This document shows, in pieces, positions 6,530 to 14,778 of a stretch of DNA of 31,597 nt (positions within the stretch are counted from its first letter, which is position 1; each line of letters opens with the position of its first letter). The position numbers and the translations under genes are program-made. The notes below the pieces were generated by a model that saw nothing but the letters and a program-made list of their open reading frames with translations, made no database searches and was not told where the DNA came from. The DNA is from UBA2336 sp046294915 (GTDB taxonomy: Bacteria > Bacteroidota > Bacteroidia > Cytophagales > Cyclobacteriaceae), in the NCBI GenBank assembly GCA_046294915.1, contig JBKBOE010000031.1, positions 1 to 31,597 on the forward strand, in the 5' to 3' direction.

Positions 6530-9500
6530 TTACCGGAGCAGCACTACGCCTCCGCGTTTTTCCTGGAGGCCATCCTCGGGGCGATAGGCGCTTTTGTATT
6601 TTACGATGTAGGTGTAGGTTCCGGCTGGCAGCAACTGGCTGATGTTGTTATTGTATCCGCCATTCCATTTAAACTGCCGGTCGTTCGATTGAAACACCAC
6701 CCCGCCCCACCGGTCAAAAATGAAGACCTGAAAACCGGTATCATCAACGAAATAGGAGAAGATTCCGAACTCTTTATTGGGTGTATTACCACCTCCATCG
6801 GTCAGCTGACTTCCGGGTCTGAATGCTGTAGGCGCAATAATGCGCGGCTTACACTCTTCAATAACATCCGTTTGATCGGATGAAGGGCAGCCAAAGGTGT
6901 TAACCAGGTCAACTCCAAAAACACCGGGTTCGGTAACCAGCAACGTGCGGTTGGTTTCTCCGGAAAGTGGCACACCCCCCTGGTACCATTGGTAGCTTTG
7001 AAAGCCAGCCCCGGCATCGAGCAGCACTTCGCGTGTATTCGGATCGGGGTTAGCCGGGTTATTACAGATGAGCGCTGTTAATGGCAGCGACCCCGGAGTT
7101 ACCGGGAACAAAATAATTTCACGCTCAATAAATTCAGTGCACCCGGGTATGGTTCCGGTAAGCCGATACAGACCAGCGGTTGTACGAACAAGCGTTGGCT
7201 GTGTTGCTCCGGTAATATCGGTTCCGTTTACGGCCCATTGAAAACTGGTGCCTGAAATGTTGCTGCTGCCGGTTAGTGTAAACGGTGAGCCTATACACGG
7301 GGGCGTGCTGGTGAGGGTAAGTTGCAAATCGCCTGCAACAAATACGGTTTTATTGGCGGAGCTGAACACACATCCCGACAATGAGTTGACCACTTCAACA
7401 CGGTAGGTAATTCCGTTGTCAGCCAAACCGGCCAGAATGGATTGACCGCCCGGTATCAGGGTGCCGTTGCGGTACCACCGGAAGGTGTAGGTTCCTGCAG
7501 GGGTAAATGTAGCCGATAATGTAACCTGGTTTTCGCATGGATCGGTTTGGGTAAAATCAGCAACCACATTGTTGTTCACAAAAACGGTTACGGCTGTATC
7601 GAGCGGGCAGAACCCGGCCTGTGTTACAAGAACATTATACACCTGATTACCCTGTGGCGGATCTGCCGAAATAGTCTGAAGAGTAGGTGAACCAATAATG
7701 TTCGGTCCGCTCCATGACCAGCCAGTACCACCGGTAACGCCAACGGTTATCGGGTTGGTGCACGGGTTTACGGTAAATCCGGTAATGGCCACTACCGGGT
7801 CCTGATTAAAGGTTTGAGCCGGTGAAGCAAACACGCAGCCACCTGCTGTCATCTCTACGATGTATGTTCCGCTCGGCACTCCCGGTGTATCGAAAGGCGA
7901 ACCTGAACCACTGCCTGTGGCTACTACCTGGGCAGTGGTGGAGTTGATGACGCGGTAAGTAAAGGGTAATGCGGTGGTATGGGTTATCCGAAGCACCAGC
8001 GGGTCGCACGTGTTTTGCCGGATAACCGATGAGATGGTAAACACATTGTCGTTAATGCTGACTACAGTAACACTCGTACACCCGGATATCTGGTCGGTTA
8101 CCGAAATGCCGTAGGAACCAGCACCAAGTCCGGTAAATGGCGGCAGTACAGGTCCTGCAGGCCGGTCAACATCAGAAAGGGATGTGCTGGGGCCTGTAAC
8201 AAAATAGGTGAACAGGGTAGAAGCAGGTGTATTAAGTGTTAGAGCAATCTGCCCGGTAAGTGTTCCGCAAGCGACCGTGTTGGATGGAATAGCGGTGAAC
8301 ACGGGCGATTCGTTGAATGTAAAGGTTACACTATCGCGAACGGTGCAGGTTGTTATAGGATCAGTAACCTGCACTTTGTATTCAAAAATTCCGGGCACAC
8401 TGGAATCAACCGACTGAGTTTGAGCGGTGCCTGCTGCCGCGCCATTAATGGTCCAGGCGTAGGTAGTACCCGGGTTTTGTGCGTTGAGCGGAAATACCGG
8501 TGTATTCTGACACAGCGTTTGATCAGGCCCCAATTCTACCTGGGGTCGGTTATCAGCTACCAGTAATGATCCGTTGGAGGTACAGCCGCTGACGGTGTTG
8601 GTAATGGTAACGCCCACAATACTTTGCTGGCTTATAGTAATGGTGCGGGTTGTTTCACCGGTTGTCCATAAAAACGTAAGATCAGCCAGATCCGGATTGG
8701 TTGGCGGTGTTGCCTCAAGTGTTAGCGGGCCGTTACATAATACGGGCTGAGGAATTCCTGATGGCAGAAATGTAGGATTGGCCGGTGGTGGAAATATGGT
8801 AATGGTTTGAAATAATGTTGTGTCTAATCCGCAACGGTTAAATACGCGCAGGGCAACCGTATAATTGGTAGCTGTTCCGGTAACAGGGTAAGTATGTTCA
8901 ACCTCTGCCTGAGTAGAACCAAATCCATCGCCAAACGACCATTCAAATTCATCGATCGGGTCGGTTCCGAAAGCCAGAAAGGAGGTAGGTGATCCTTCAC
9001 AAAATCCGGCAATCTGCATGCCTGCCGGCTGAATAACATTTCCTACATTCTGGATGAAGTTGGGTAAACCTAACCGGCTTTGCGTACCCGGTGCTAATGC
9101 AAAGCCATTTGGGACAAAGCCGGAGAGCAAGGTAGTATCGGCATTGAAGGTGATCGTTCCCAGGTACGGTTTGTTATTCACGGCAACATACAACTGGCCA
9201 TCGGGGCCAAGCTGTATGGCGCCAAGCTCTTCATTAACGGCTGCGAGCGGTGGAAGTATCTGATGCGGAGTTCCCAGTGAGTCGAAATAAAACTCAACTA
9301 ATGTTGATTCACCAGCTGCTGAGTTGCGGATGGTGGCAAAAAATTTATTGAGGGCAAACTCAATTCCGTAAATCTGTCCGGCTGGTGCGGCAGGGTATGT
9401 CGGAACAATTGAGCGGAAGTTGGTAACTATACCGGTGCTGTCAATGAAATCGAAAATTTCAAGTCCTGCAACCTGATAGGTTGAAGGTGCAGTGGCTCTG

Positions 9501-11788
9501 CTCAGGGCTACCATCAACCGGTTTAGAGCACCAAGCTTCATGTAGCCTTGCGCTAAGCCTTCATCGGTTAAAAGGTAATCAGAACCGATACTGGAAATAA
9601 CCGGATTGCCAATACCGGTAGGCGAGATGCGGTAAGCCCGGAATGAATTGTTTCCGAATTCATGCGCAATAAGCCAGTTGCCGTTTCCTGTAATTCGTTC
9701 TGTGCTTCGTGAAAACAAGAGTTGATTTGCCTGGGCGAGGCCTCCATCACCACCGTTTAGCTTGATGTCGTAAAGAGAGTAGCGAAGTTCATACGTATTG
9801 GTTCCATGCACTTCCTGCGTGGTAAAGATATAGTAGAGGGTTTCATCGCCTGGCACAGGAATAATCAAAGCCGATTGCGTGGAGCCGTTCTCTCCACCAA
9901 TTCCGGGAGGCACGGCTAACGGTATTTCGTTGTCATTGCGATCGTACACCCGGGTTCCATCGGTTGAAAGGATAACATTGCCGTTGCGGTCGCTGATCAC
10001 GGCAACACCTTCCGGACTGGTTACCGGTCCGGATATAGCTACCCGCGGCTGCTGGTTAAAATCAATCCCTGCGTTTTGACCAAAGTACCAGATGTTAGCC
10101 CGCTGATCCTGTAAACCATATTCGCGTACGTTTACTCCAGCATACGTTGAGCAACCCAGGCCATCCGTTACTACTACATAATAGTAGCCTGCCGAATCCG
10201 GGGTGAGCACAGGGCCGACATCACCATTGGACCAGATTATGGAAGCAGGCGTTCCTCCCTGTATGTTTACGGTAACTGAAAAATCATCGCTGGTGTCGTT
10301 GGGGCAGGGAGGGATACCATTGTTTACAGGCAACTGACATTCGCAGGCGGTGGTATCCTGCACCAGGGTGAGTTGCAGATCGAACTGGTTAATGTTTACC
10401 ATACCGCTTGAGGAGGCTGACTGCCCGTTGAGAAAAGCCGTTACGGTAACGGTATATGCGCTCCCGGTTTGATACGTATGAATAGGGCTCCATTGATTCG
10501 AACCATTACCATCGCCAAAATCCCACACCAGGCTATCGGCTGCCGGGCTTACGGTCGGATAAAATGAAATGGGTGTTGCCGAACAATTTCCGGATGATAC
10601 GAACGACACGGTAAGGTTAATATCCACTGCCGGTGAGAACGAAGGGAATTGTTGTGCATTGAAGTTGGGATTGGAGGCAAAAGCCACCGGGTTATAGGTA
10701 ATGCTGGTGGCTACACTATCGGTATTGGTCATACGGCCAACCCTGAAAATGCCAGCGCTGGATTCATACAAATGATAGATGGCGCTGTCGGGTGCTAGTT
10801 GCAGACCCCAGCTGCGGAATACATTTGAGGGAAGAACCGGCAACAGCGAGGCGGTTGGGTTGAGCAAATCAAATTGCAGTACCTGGGCGTCTGTTCCTGA
10901 GTCGTTGAGCCTTGAAATATAGAGGTACCGGCTGTTCGCGCTCCACTCGGTATCGTACAAAGCCTGTGCAGCAGTGTGTGCCGAATTAAAGACAAACTGG
11001 TTGAAGGATAAAGTTCCGGTGGCGTTGTCAAAGTCAAGAATAATCACATTTCGGTTAGCAGTTTGCGGGGTCACGGCAATTCGTCCGGCAATCGAGTCGT
11101 ATGAAAAGTTTGCTGCCGAAATATCCAGGCCACCGGTAAGGTTGGTAAACGTTGTATGATTAAACGTGCCGCCTGGCAGGATATGCGTTACCGTGTAGTT
11201 GTCGGTATTGTTTTCGTGGGTAATCAGCCAGTAATCGGTGCCGTTGGCATCGGGTATTGTAATCATTGCTTCCGACCGGCTGTTTACCGCAATACCAAAG
11301 GGTTGGTTTTTTGAGGTTACATCACCGATAGGTGGGGCGGGGAATACCGAATTACCAAAAGCATTCATATCAACAATGCTCACAGCCACTGTACCTCCGG
11401 TCGTAAAGTTTGCTGTGTTGGTAAAAACATAGTATTGATTAGGGGCTCCGGGCACAGGACATACGGCTGCATGCTGATTGCCATTCAAGTTGGCCGTTAA
11501 GCCGAAACCGTTCGGCATCTGGGCGTTGGTCACATCAAATACCTGGTTGCCGTTGGTATAAAACAGCAGGTTGGCATTTGTCTGGTCGGTGGCTACCGCA
11601 CCTCCCCCAAGCCCCAGCGGATTTGGGTGAGTGAGTAAGGCAGGGGAATTGTCTGCCCGGTTAAACCGGATGGCCTGACCGCTATTTCCAAAGTACCAGT
11701 TGTAACGGGTAAAGTTCTGAGCCCATGCCGAACCTGCAAGCCAACAGCACATCACCACCATCCATCTTTGCATACTCTTCACTTTCAT
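6530..11788 (-). CDS. Giant secreted PKD/gliding-motility-type protein with CHU_C (T9SS type B) C-terminal domain
   Basis: 1752 residues from the ATG at 11788; a TTG two codons upstream is a weaker start. A signal peptide (MKVKSMQRWMVVMCCWLAGSAWA) leads in. Two propeller-like regions follow (about 25-390 and 560-900), each with YNWYFGNSG / NIWYFGQNAG openings and repeated strands. Each precedes a PKD domain with the diagnostic WDFGDG (about 425) and WSFGDG (about 950). Then come about 700 residues of Ig-like repeats with regularly spaced Cys and FTLTGSSNISGTSFQW-like strands. The end (about 1650-1752: APTAFRP, VFIFDRWGGVVF, LPAGTYTYIVKYK) is the CHU_C gliding motility-associated domain, a T9SS type B sorting signal. 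It is expected on the cell surface or in the medium as an adhesin- or matrix-like protein. It is divergent from a PorP/SprF gene. Confidence 0.93.
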   Translation of the reverse strand: MKVKSMQRWMVVMCCWLAGSAWAQNFTRYNWYFGNSGQAIRFNRADNSPALLTHPNPLGLGGGAVATDQTNANLLFYTNGNQVFDVTNAQMPNGFGLTANLNGNQHAAVCPVPGAPNQYYVFTNTANFTTGGTVAVSIVDMNAFGNSVFPAPPIGDVTSKNQPFGIAVNSRSEAMITIPDANGTDYWLITHENNTDNYTVTHILPGGTFNHTTFTNLTGGLDISAANFSYDSIAGRIAVTPQTANRNVIILDFDNATGTLSFNQFVFNSAHTAAQALYDTEWSANSRYLYISRLNDSGTDAQVLQFDLLNPTASLLPVLPSNVFRSWGLQLAPDSAIYHLYESSAGIFRVGRMTNTDSVATSITYNPVAFASNPNFNAQQFPSFSPAVDINLTVSFVSSGNCSATPISFYPTVSPAADSLVWDFGDGNGSNQWSPIHTYQTGSAYTVTVTAFLNGQSASSSGMVNINQFDLQLTLVQDTTACECQLPVNNGIPPCPNDTSDDFSVTVNIQGGTPASIIWSNGDVGPVLTPDSAGYYYVVVTDGLGCSTYAGVNVREYGLQDQRANIWYFGQNAGIDFNQQPRVAISGPVTSPEGVAVISDRNGNVILSTDGTRVYDRNDNEIPLAVPPGIGGENGSTQSALIIPVPGDETLYYIFTTQEVHGTNTYELRYSLYDIKLNGGDGGLAQANQLLFSRSTERITGNGNWLIAHEFGNNSFRAYRISPTGIGNPVISSIGSDYLLTDEGLAQGYMKLGALNRLMVALSRATAPSTYQVAGLEIFDFIDSTGIVTNFRSIVPTYPAAPAGQIYGIEFALNKFFATIRNSAAGESTLVEFYFDSLGTPHQILPPLAAVNEELGAIQLGPDGQLYVAVNNKPYLGTITFNADTTLLSGFVPNGFALAPGTQSRLGLPNFIQNVGNVIQPAGMQIAGFCEGSPTSFLAFGTDPIDEFEWSFGDGFGSTQAEVEHTYPVTGTATNYTVALRVFNRCGLDTTLFQTITIFPPPANPTFLPSGIPQPVLCNGPLTLEATPPTNPDLADLTFLWTTGETTRTITISQQSIVGVTITNTVSGCTSNGSLLVADNRPQVELGPDQTLCQNTPVFPLNAQNPGTTYAWTINGAAAGTAQTQSVDSSVPGIFEYKVQVTDPITTCTVRDSVTFTFNESPVFTAIPSNTVACGTLTGQIALTLNTPASTLFTYFVTGPSTSLSDVDRPAGPVLPPFTGLGAGSYGISVTDQISGCTSVTVVSINDNVFTISSVIRQNTCDPLVLRITHTTALPFTYRVINSTTAQVVATGSGSGSPFDTPGVPSGTYIVEMTAGGCVFASPAQTFNQDPVVAITGFTVNPCTNPITVGVTGGTGWSWSGPNIIGSPTLQTISADPPQGNQVYNVLVTQAGFCPLDTAVTVFVNNNVVADFTQTDPCENQVTLSATFTPAGTYTFRWYRNGTLIPGGQSILAGLADNGITYRVEVVNSLSGCVFSSANKTVFVAGDLQLTLTSTPPCIGSPFTLTGSSNISGTSFQWAVNGTDITGATQPTLVRTTAGLYRLTGTIPGCTEFIEREIILFPVTPGSLPLTALICNNPANPDPNTREVLLDAGAGFQSYQWYQGGVPLSGETNRTLLVTEPGVFGVDLVNTFGCPSSDQTDVIEECKPRIIAPTAFRPGSQLTDGGGNTPNKEFGIFSYFVDDTGFQVFIFDRWGGVVFQSNDRQFKWNGGYNNNISQLLPAGTYTYIVKYKSAYRPEDGLQEKRGGVVLLR

Positions 11789-11879
11789 GTACAACGTTAC
11801 GTCAGGGCAGATTTCAGTATGAATTATGCACCGGCCACACGGTAAACGTTGCGGTGCTTGCGAAAATATACATTTTGAC

Positions 11880-11887
11880 CAAAAATA
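11880..11887 (-). promoter_or_regulatory. -7 promoter element for the giant secreted protein gene
   Basis: The minus strand reads TATTTTTG, an exact TAnnTTTG match, about 90 nt before the ATG at 11788 in the divergent intergenic region. A clear -33 TTG is lacking. No comparable exact -7 element was found for the divergent PorP/SprF gene. Confidence 0.4.
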
Positions 11888-11966
11888 TCGTTAAAGAATC
11901 TGTAAACAGCGGCTATTGAGCAGTCCGGTGTTTTATTCCACCTTTGAATCGCTTTAATTTGCTTTG

Positions 11967-13034
11967 ATGGATTTGAACGCATTTAGCTACCGGTTTCAGA
12001 AATGGCCACTTGTTGTGCTGTTAATGCTGCATTTGTTTGAGTCGGTAACTGCTCAGGATCCGCAGTTCAGCCAGTTTTATGCTGCTCCGTTATACCTTAA
12101 CCCGGCACTTACCGGTTCCTCGGGTCAGGCCCGGGCGGGTATTAACTACCGAAACCAGTGGCCAGCCATTGATGCAAACTTTACCACCATGTCGGCTTAC
12201 TTCGATTATTTTATTGAAGATGCAAACAGCGGGGTTGGCATTATTCTAAATCGCGATGTAGAAGGATTGGCGGGTCTGCGCTCATTATCGCTAGGCCTTC
12301 AGTACTCGTATGAAATCCAGTTATCAAAAAATGTAGGTTTTCGGCCGGGTGCACAGGTGGCTCTCTACAACCGCGACATCAATTTCAACCGGCTAACGTT
12401 TGGTGATCAGTTTGACCCGATAACAGGCGAACTGATCTCACCCCAAACAGCCGAAACTTTCAATACGAATTTCAGTAAAACCTTTGTTGACCTTTCGCTG
12501 GGTGGCGTATTCTTCACCAAGATCGCCTACCTGGGCATTGCCGCATTTCACTTAAATCAACCCAACCAATCGATTATTGATGAAGACAGCCCATTGCCAG
12601 TTAAGCTCTCTGTTCACGGAGGTTTCAAATATTCTATGAAGCCGGGTGTAAAGGGATCGGGATTGTATGCCCAGCAGGCCGAGCGGAGTATTTCACCCGC
12701 ATTTCAGTACCGGCACCAGGGCCAGTTCGATCAACTCGATCTGGGTGTATACTATACGGCCGAACCTTTAGTGCTCGGCTTATGGTACCGGGGTGTACCC
12801 TTTAAACAGGTTAACGGCTTTGTAAATAATGAGTCTATTGTGCTGCTCCTGGGCTTTACCAACATCGGGGCTAAGGAAGCACTCAACATCGGATATAGCT
12901 TCGACTACACCATTTCGAAACTCGGTGCGGGCAGCGGTGGTGCCCATGAGTTCAGCCTGGTGTACACCTGGCCCATGCGCGACCCGCGCAAACCACCCAA
13001 AGACAAGCTGGTCATTCCGTGTCCTGATTTTTAG
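11967..13034 (+). CDS. PorP/SprF-family type IX secretion membrane protein
   Basis: 355 residues from the ATG at 11967 (a TTG one codon upstream is disregarded). A signal peptide ends VTA-Q near residue 29, and the mature start QDPQFSQFYAAPLYLNPALTG is the hallmark of the family. The rest alternates Gly- and aromatic-rich beta strands (GINYRNQWPAI, LGLQYSYEIQ, GFRPGAQVALY, YRGVPFKQ) and ends in an aromatic-rich strand plus a short tail, as in an outer-membrane barrel. SprF is required for surface delivery of the type B substrate SprB in Flavobacterium johnsoniae, and paralogues usually sit next to a CHU_C protein. The divergent 1752-residue CHU_C gene is therefore the likely partner. Gene symbol withheld because paralogues are many. 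Confidence 0.92.
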   Translation: MDLNAFSYRFQKWPLVVLLMLHLFESVTAQDPQFSQFYAAPLYLNPALTGSSGQARAGINYRNQWPAIDANFTTMSAYFDYFIEDANSGVGIILNRDVEGLAGLRSLSLGLQYSYEIQLSKNVGFRPGAQVALYNRDINFNRLTFGDQFDPITGELISPQTAETFNTNFSKTFVDLSLGGVFFTKIAYLGIAAFHLNQPNQSIIDEDSPLPVKLSVHGGFKYSMKPGVKGSGLYAQQAERSISPAFQYRHQGQFDQLDLGVYYTAEPLVLGLWYRGVPFKQVNGFVNNESIVLLLGFTNIGAKEALNIGYSFDYTISKLGAGSGGAHEFSLVYTWPMRDPRKPPKDKLVIPCPDF

Positions 13035-13038
13035 GGTC

Positions 13039-13653
13039 ATGTATTTTCAATACCCGTTAGAACTTACCGGTACTTTTTTCTTTGCCATTTCCGGTGCACT
13101 GGCCATGCAGGATAAAGACCACGATTGGTTTGGTGCCGGTTTTACCGGATTTGTAACCGCTATTGGTGGAGGTACCCTTCGCGATATCATGCTGGGGAGC
13201 TATCCCCTGGTATGGATTGGTGACATCAATTTTTTATATGCTGTCCTTACAGGCGTGGTGATGGCTATCCTTTTCCACCGGGTGTTTATCAAGCTGCGCA
13301 GAACATTCCTGCTGTTCGATACACTGGGCATTGCTTTTTTTACTATTCTGGGTACTGAAAAAGCCATAGCCCTGGGTGTACGGCCTGAGATAGCCGCCAT
13401 CATGGGCATGTTCACAGCCGTAATGGGTGGCGTTATCCGCGATACGCTTACCAACGAAGTTCCGGTTATCTTCCGCAAAGAGATTTATGCTACCGCTTGT
13501 CTGACGGGCGCTATAGTGTACCTGGTGCTTGACTTGAACACACCAATAGCACGCAACCTAAACCTGATGGTATCTATTGCTGTTATCATCCTTATCCGGT
13601 TGTTGGCTGTAAAATTCAGGCTGGCATTACCCGGCTTCCGAAAGGTTGACTAA
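13039..13653 (+). CDS. UPF0126/TRIC-like membrane protein (YicG family)
   Basis: 204 residues from the ATG at 13039, 4 nt after the PorP/SprF stop; the open frame continues upstream to 12829 but that part overlaps the previous gene and is not coding. There are six or seven hydrophobic segments and two copies of the family's Gly-rich motif: TAIGGGTLRDIMLG (about 41-54) and AVMGGVIRDTLTNEVP (about 127-142). Each lies after an acidic/aromatic helix, consistent with an internal duplication. Bacterial members are homologues of trimeric intracellular cation (TRIC) channels, a small inner-membrane K+/cation channel fold. The link to the T9SS gene is probably only transcriptional. It ends just before the arginine operon leader. 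Confidence 0.9.
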   Translation: MYFQYPLELTGTFFFAISGALAMQDKDHDWFGAGFTGFVTAIGGGTLRDIMLGSYPLVWIGDINFLYAVLTGVVMAILFHRVFIKLRRTFLLFDTLGIAFFTILGTEKAIALGVRPEIAAIMGMFTAVMGGVIRDTLTNEVPVIFRKEIYATACLTGAIVYLVLDLNTPIARNLNLMVSIAVIILIRLLAVKFRLALPGFRKVD

Positions 13654-13656
13654 CCC

Positions 13657-13709
13657 TTGTTCGGATAATTTTTGCAAATGCCACAAAAAATTATTGCCAT
13701 TGTTCGGAT
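13657..13709 (+). repeat. Two direct copies of TTGTTCGGAT upstream of the arginine operon
   Basis: The 10-mer TTGTTCGGAT occurs at 13657-13666 and again at 13700-13709, 43 bp apart, or about four helical turns. The second copy overlaps the putative -33 element of the arginine promoter. Either a duplicated regulator site or chance. Confidence 0.4.
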
Positions 13710-13726
13710 TTTATCGTTTAATTTTG
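13700..13726 (+). promoter_or_regulatory. Promoter of the arginine operon
   Basis: TAATTTTG at 13719-13726 is an exact match to the Bacteroidota -7 element. TTG at 13700-13702 lies 16 nt upstream, and a second TTG at 13694-13696 lies 22 nt upstream; the usual spacing is about 17-21, so either could serve as the -33. A start near 13733 would give a leader of about 290 nt before the first enzyme gene. Confidence 0.6.
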
Positions 13727-13800
13727 CACAACGGATTAAACTAAAATTATAACGGAATGTCTTTTATCTGAACGTTTAACTAAAACTACTAAGCAAGAAA

Positions 13801-13926
13801 TTGAAAACAACGACCACCATTGCAGCAACCCCGGTTGCTTATCTCCCGAAAAGAACTGCTTCGTTCTTCATCCCTGCCTGTTTGGTGTCCAGGCGTACCC
13901 GTCCTACGCGCTTCGTGCGTATCTGA
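13801..13926 (+). CDS. Putative arginine-rich leader peptide (41 codons)
   Basis: From the TTG at 13801 a frame of 41 codons runs to TGA at 13924-13926. It begins LKTTTTIAATPVAYLPKR and ends CLVSRRTRPTRFVRI. Arg codons are AGA (13852), AGG (13891), CGT (13894), CGT (13900), CGC (13909) and CGT (13918), so five of the last eleven residues are Arg, directly ahead of an arginine operon. The Thr-rich start and Arg-rich end resemble amino-acid attenuator peptides such as the Thr or His leaders of enterobacteria. The start is a weak point: no ATG is in frame between the TAA at 13777 and the TTG, though the first operon enzyme also seems to use TTG. The arrangement (promoter, Arg-rich frame, hairpin, pathway genes) is seen; its function as a sensor is inference. 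Confidence 0.6.
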   Translation: MKTTTTIAATPVAYLPKRTASFFIPACLVSRRTRPTRFVRI

Positions 13927-13951
13927 TACATACCCCCGGCATTTGTTAATT

Positions 13952-13980
13952 CAGACGTGAGGTCGGAGACCTCGCGTGTG
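13952..13980 (+). terminator. Hairpin after the arginine leader frame (attenuator candidate)
   Basis: ACGTGAGGTC (13955-13964) pairs with GACCTCGCGT (13968-13977) around GGA: ten pairs, one of them G-U, extendable past one mismatch to 13952/13980. It starts 25 nt after the leader stop codon. The following sequence is only moderately T-rich (TTTAGTTTTCTATT from 13987), so this is not a textbook intrinsic terminator. Another hairpin (13905-13921) covers the last Arg codons, and CCTACG (13903-13908) could pair with CGTGAGG (13956-13962) with one bulge as an antiterminator. Confidence 0.5.
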
Positions 13981-14024
13981 TCCATGTTTAGTTTTCTATT
14001 CAGTTAATTAACCATACTCCACCA

Positions 14025-14777
14025 TTGAACAATCATAACATTCTGGTCAGGCTGGCAACGCCTGATGATAAACATTATGCAGAGGCCATTACGGCTGAAA
14101 TGGCCGAGTCGGCTAAAGCCCGCGGTACCGGTATAGCTAAACGCTCGCCTGAATACATCGAAAAAAAGATGGAAGAGGGTAAGTCGGTTATTGCCGTTAC
14201 ACGCGATGGTACCTGGGTAGGCTTCTGTTACATTGAAGCCTGGGAACACGAAAAATATGTGGCCAACTCAGGCCTTATTGTAGCTCCGCCTTTCCGGAAA
14301 ACCGGAGTGGCCACTGCCATCAAACGAAAGATATTTGAACTTTCGCGCCAGCGCTATCCGCAAGCCAAACTTTTTGGCCTCACTACCGGCCTGGCTGTAA
14401 TGAAAATAAACTCTGATTTAGGGTACGAGCCGGTTACCTACTCGGAACTGACCACCGATGAGGAATTCTGGAAGGGCTGCCGCAGTTGTGTGAACTACGA
14501 AATTCTGATGAGCAAAGACCGGAAAAACTGTATGTGTACAGCCATGCTCTTTGATCCGGCCGAAGCAGCTGCCAAAGCTCAGGCACAATCCGTACAGGTG
14601 GTTGTTAATACAGAAGGTAAACTCAAGCGCAAACGCAGACGGATGTTTAAGGGAAACTTCAGATTGTTTGAACGCTGGATACGGTTTAAACAGTTTGTTA
14701 TGCTTCGTTCCCGGAGTAATAATTCGGGTATCGCAGAACCTAAGAAGAAATCATTATTAAGCATTTTCTTTTGGTAA
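14025..14777 (+). CDS. GNAT acyltransferase, likely N-acylglutamate synthase of the arginine pathway
   Basis: 250 residues, the first enzyme gene of the arginine operon. The GNAT fold is seen from VRLATPDDKHYAEAI (8-22) through the acyl-CoA loop RKTGVATAIKRKIFELS (91-107). A second part carries four Cys, GCRSC (C152, C155) and NCMC (C169, C171), spaced like a metal site, and is followed by a very basic segment (KLKRKRRR, 199-206). No other gene here could supply the N-acylglutamate that argB needs, so acetylation or succinylation of glutamate is the inferred role. It differs from classical ArgA (no kinase-like domain) and from ArgJ. The start is TTG at 14025: an in-frame stop at 13989 and no ATG before residue 26 leave nothing better. 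argG follows after 1 nt. Confidence 0.8.
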   Translation: MNNHNILVRLATPDDKHYAEAITAEMAESAKARGTGIAKRSPEYIEKKMEEGKSVIAVTRDGTWVGFCYIEAWEHEKYVANSGLIVAPPFRKTGVATAIKRKIFELSRQRYPQAKLFGLTTGLAVMKINSDLGYEPVTYSELTTDEEFWKGCRSCVNYEILMSKDRKNCMCTAMLFDPAEAAAKAQAQSVQVVVNTEGKLKRKRRRMFKGNFRLFERWIRFKQFVMLRSRSNNSGIAEPKKKSLLSIFFW

Positions 14778-14778
14778 G

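Noticed and set aside
6272..6883. Plus-strand open frame of 203 codons
   Set aside because: It is antisense to the small membrane protein and the CHU_C domain, both supported by clear sequence patterns.
12829..13038. Upstream extension of the UPF0126 gene
   Set aside because: It overlaps the PorP/SprF end in another frame, has no family similarity, and the ATG at 13039 gives the normal N-terminus.
14003..14012. Palindrome GTTAATTAAC before the GNAT gene
   Set aside because: AT-rich 10-mer of this kind is expected by chance; no further sign of a binding site.
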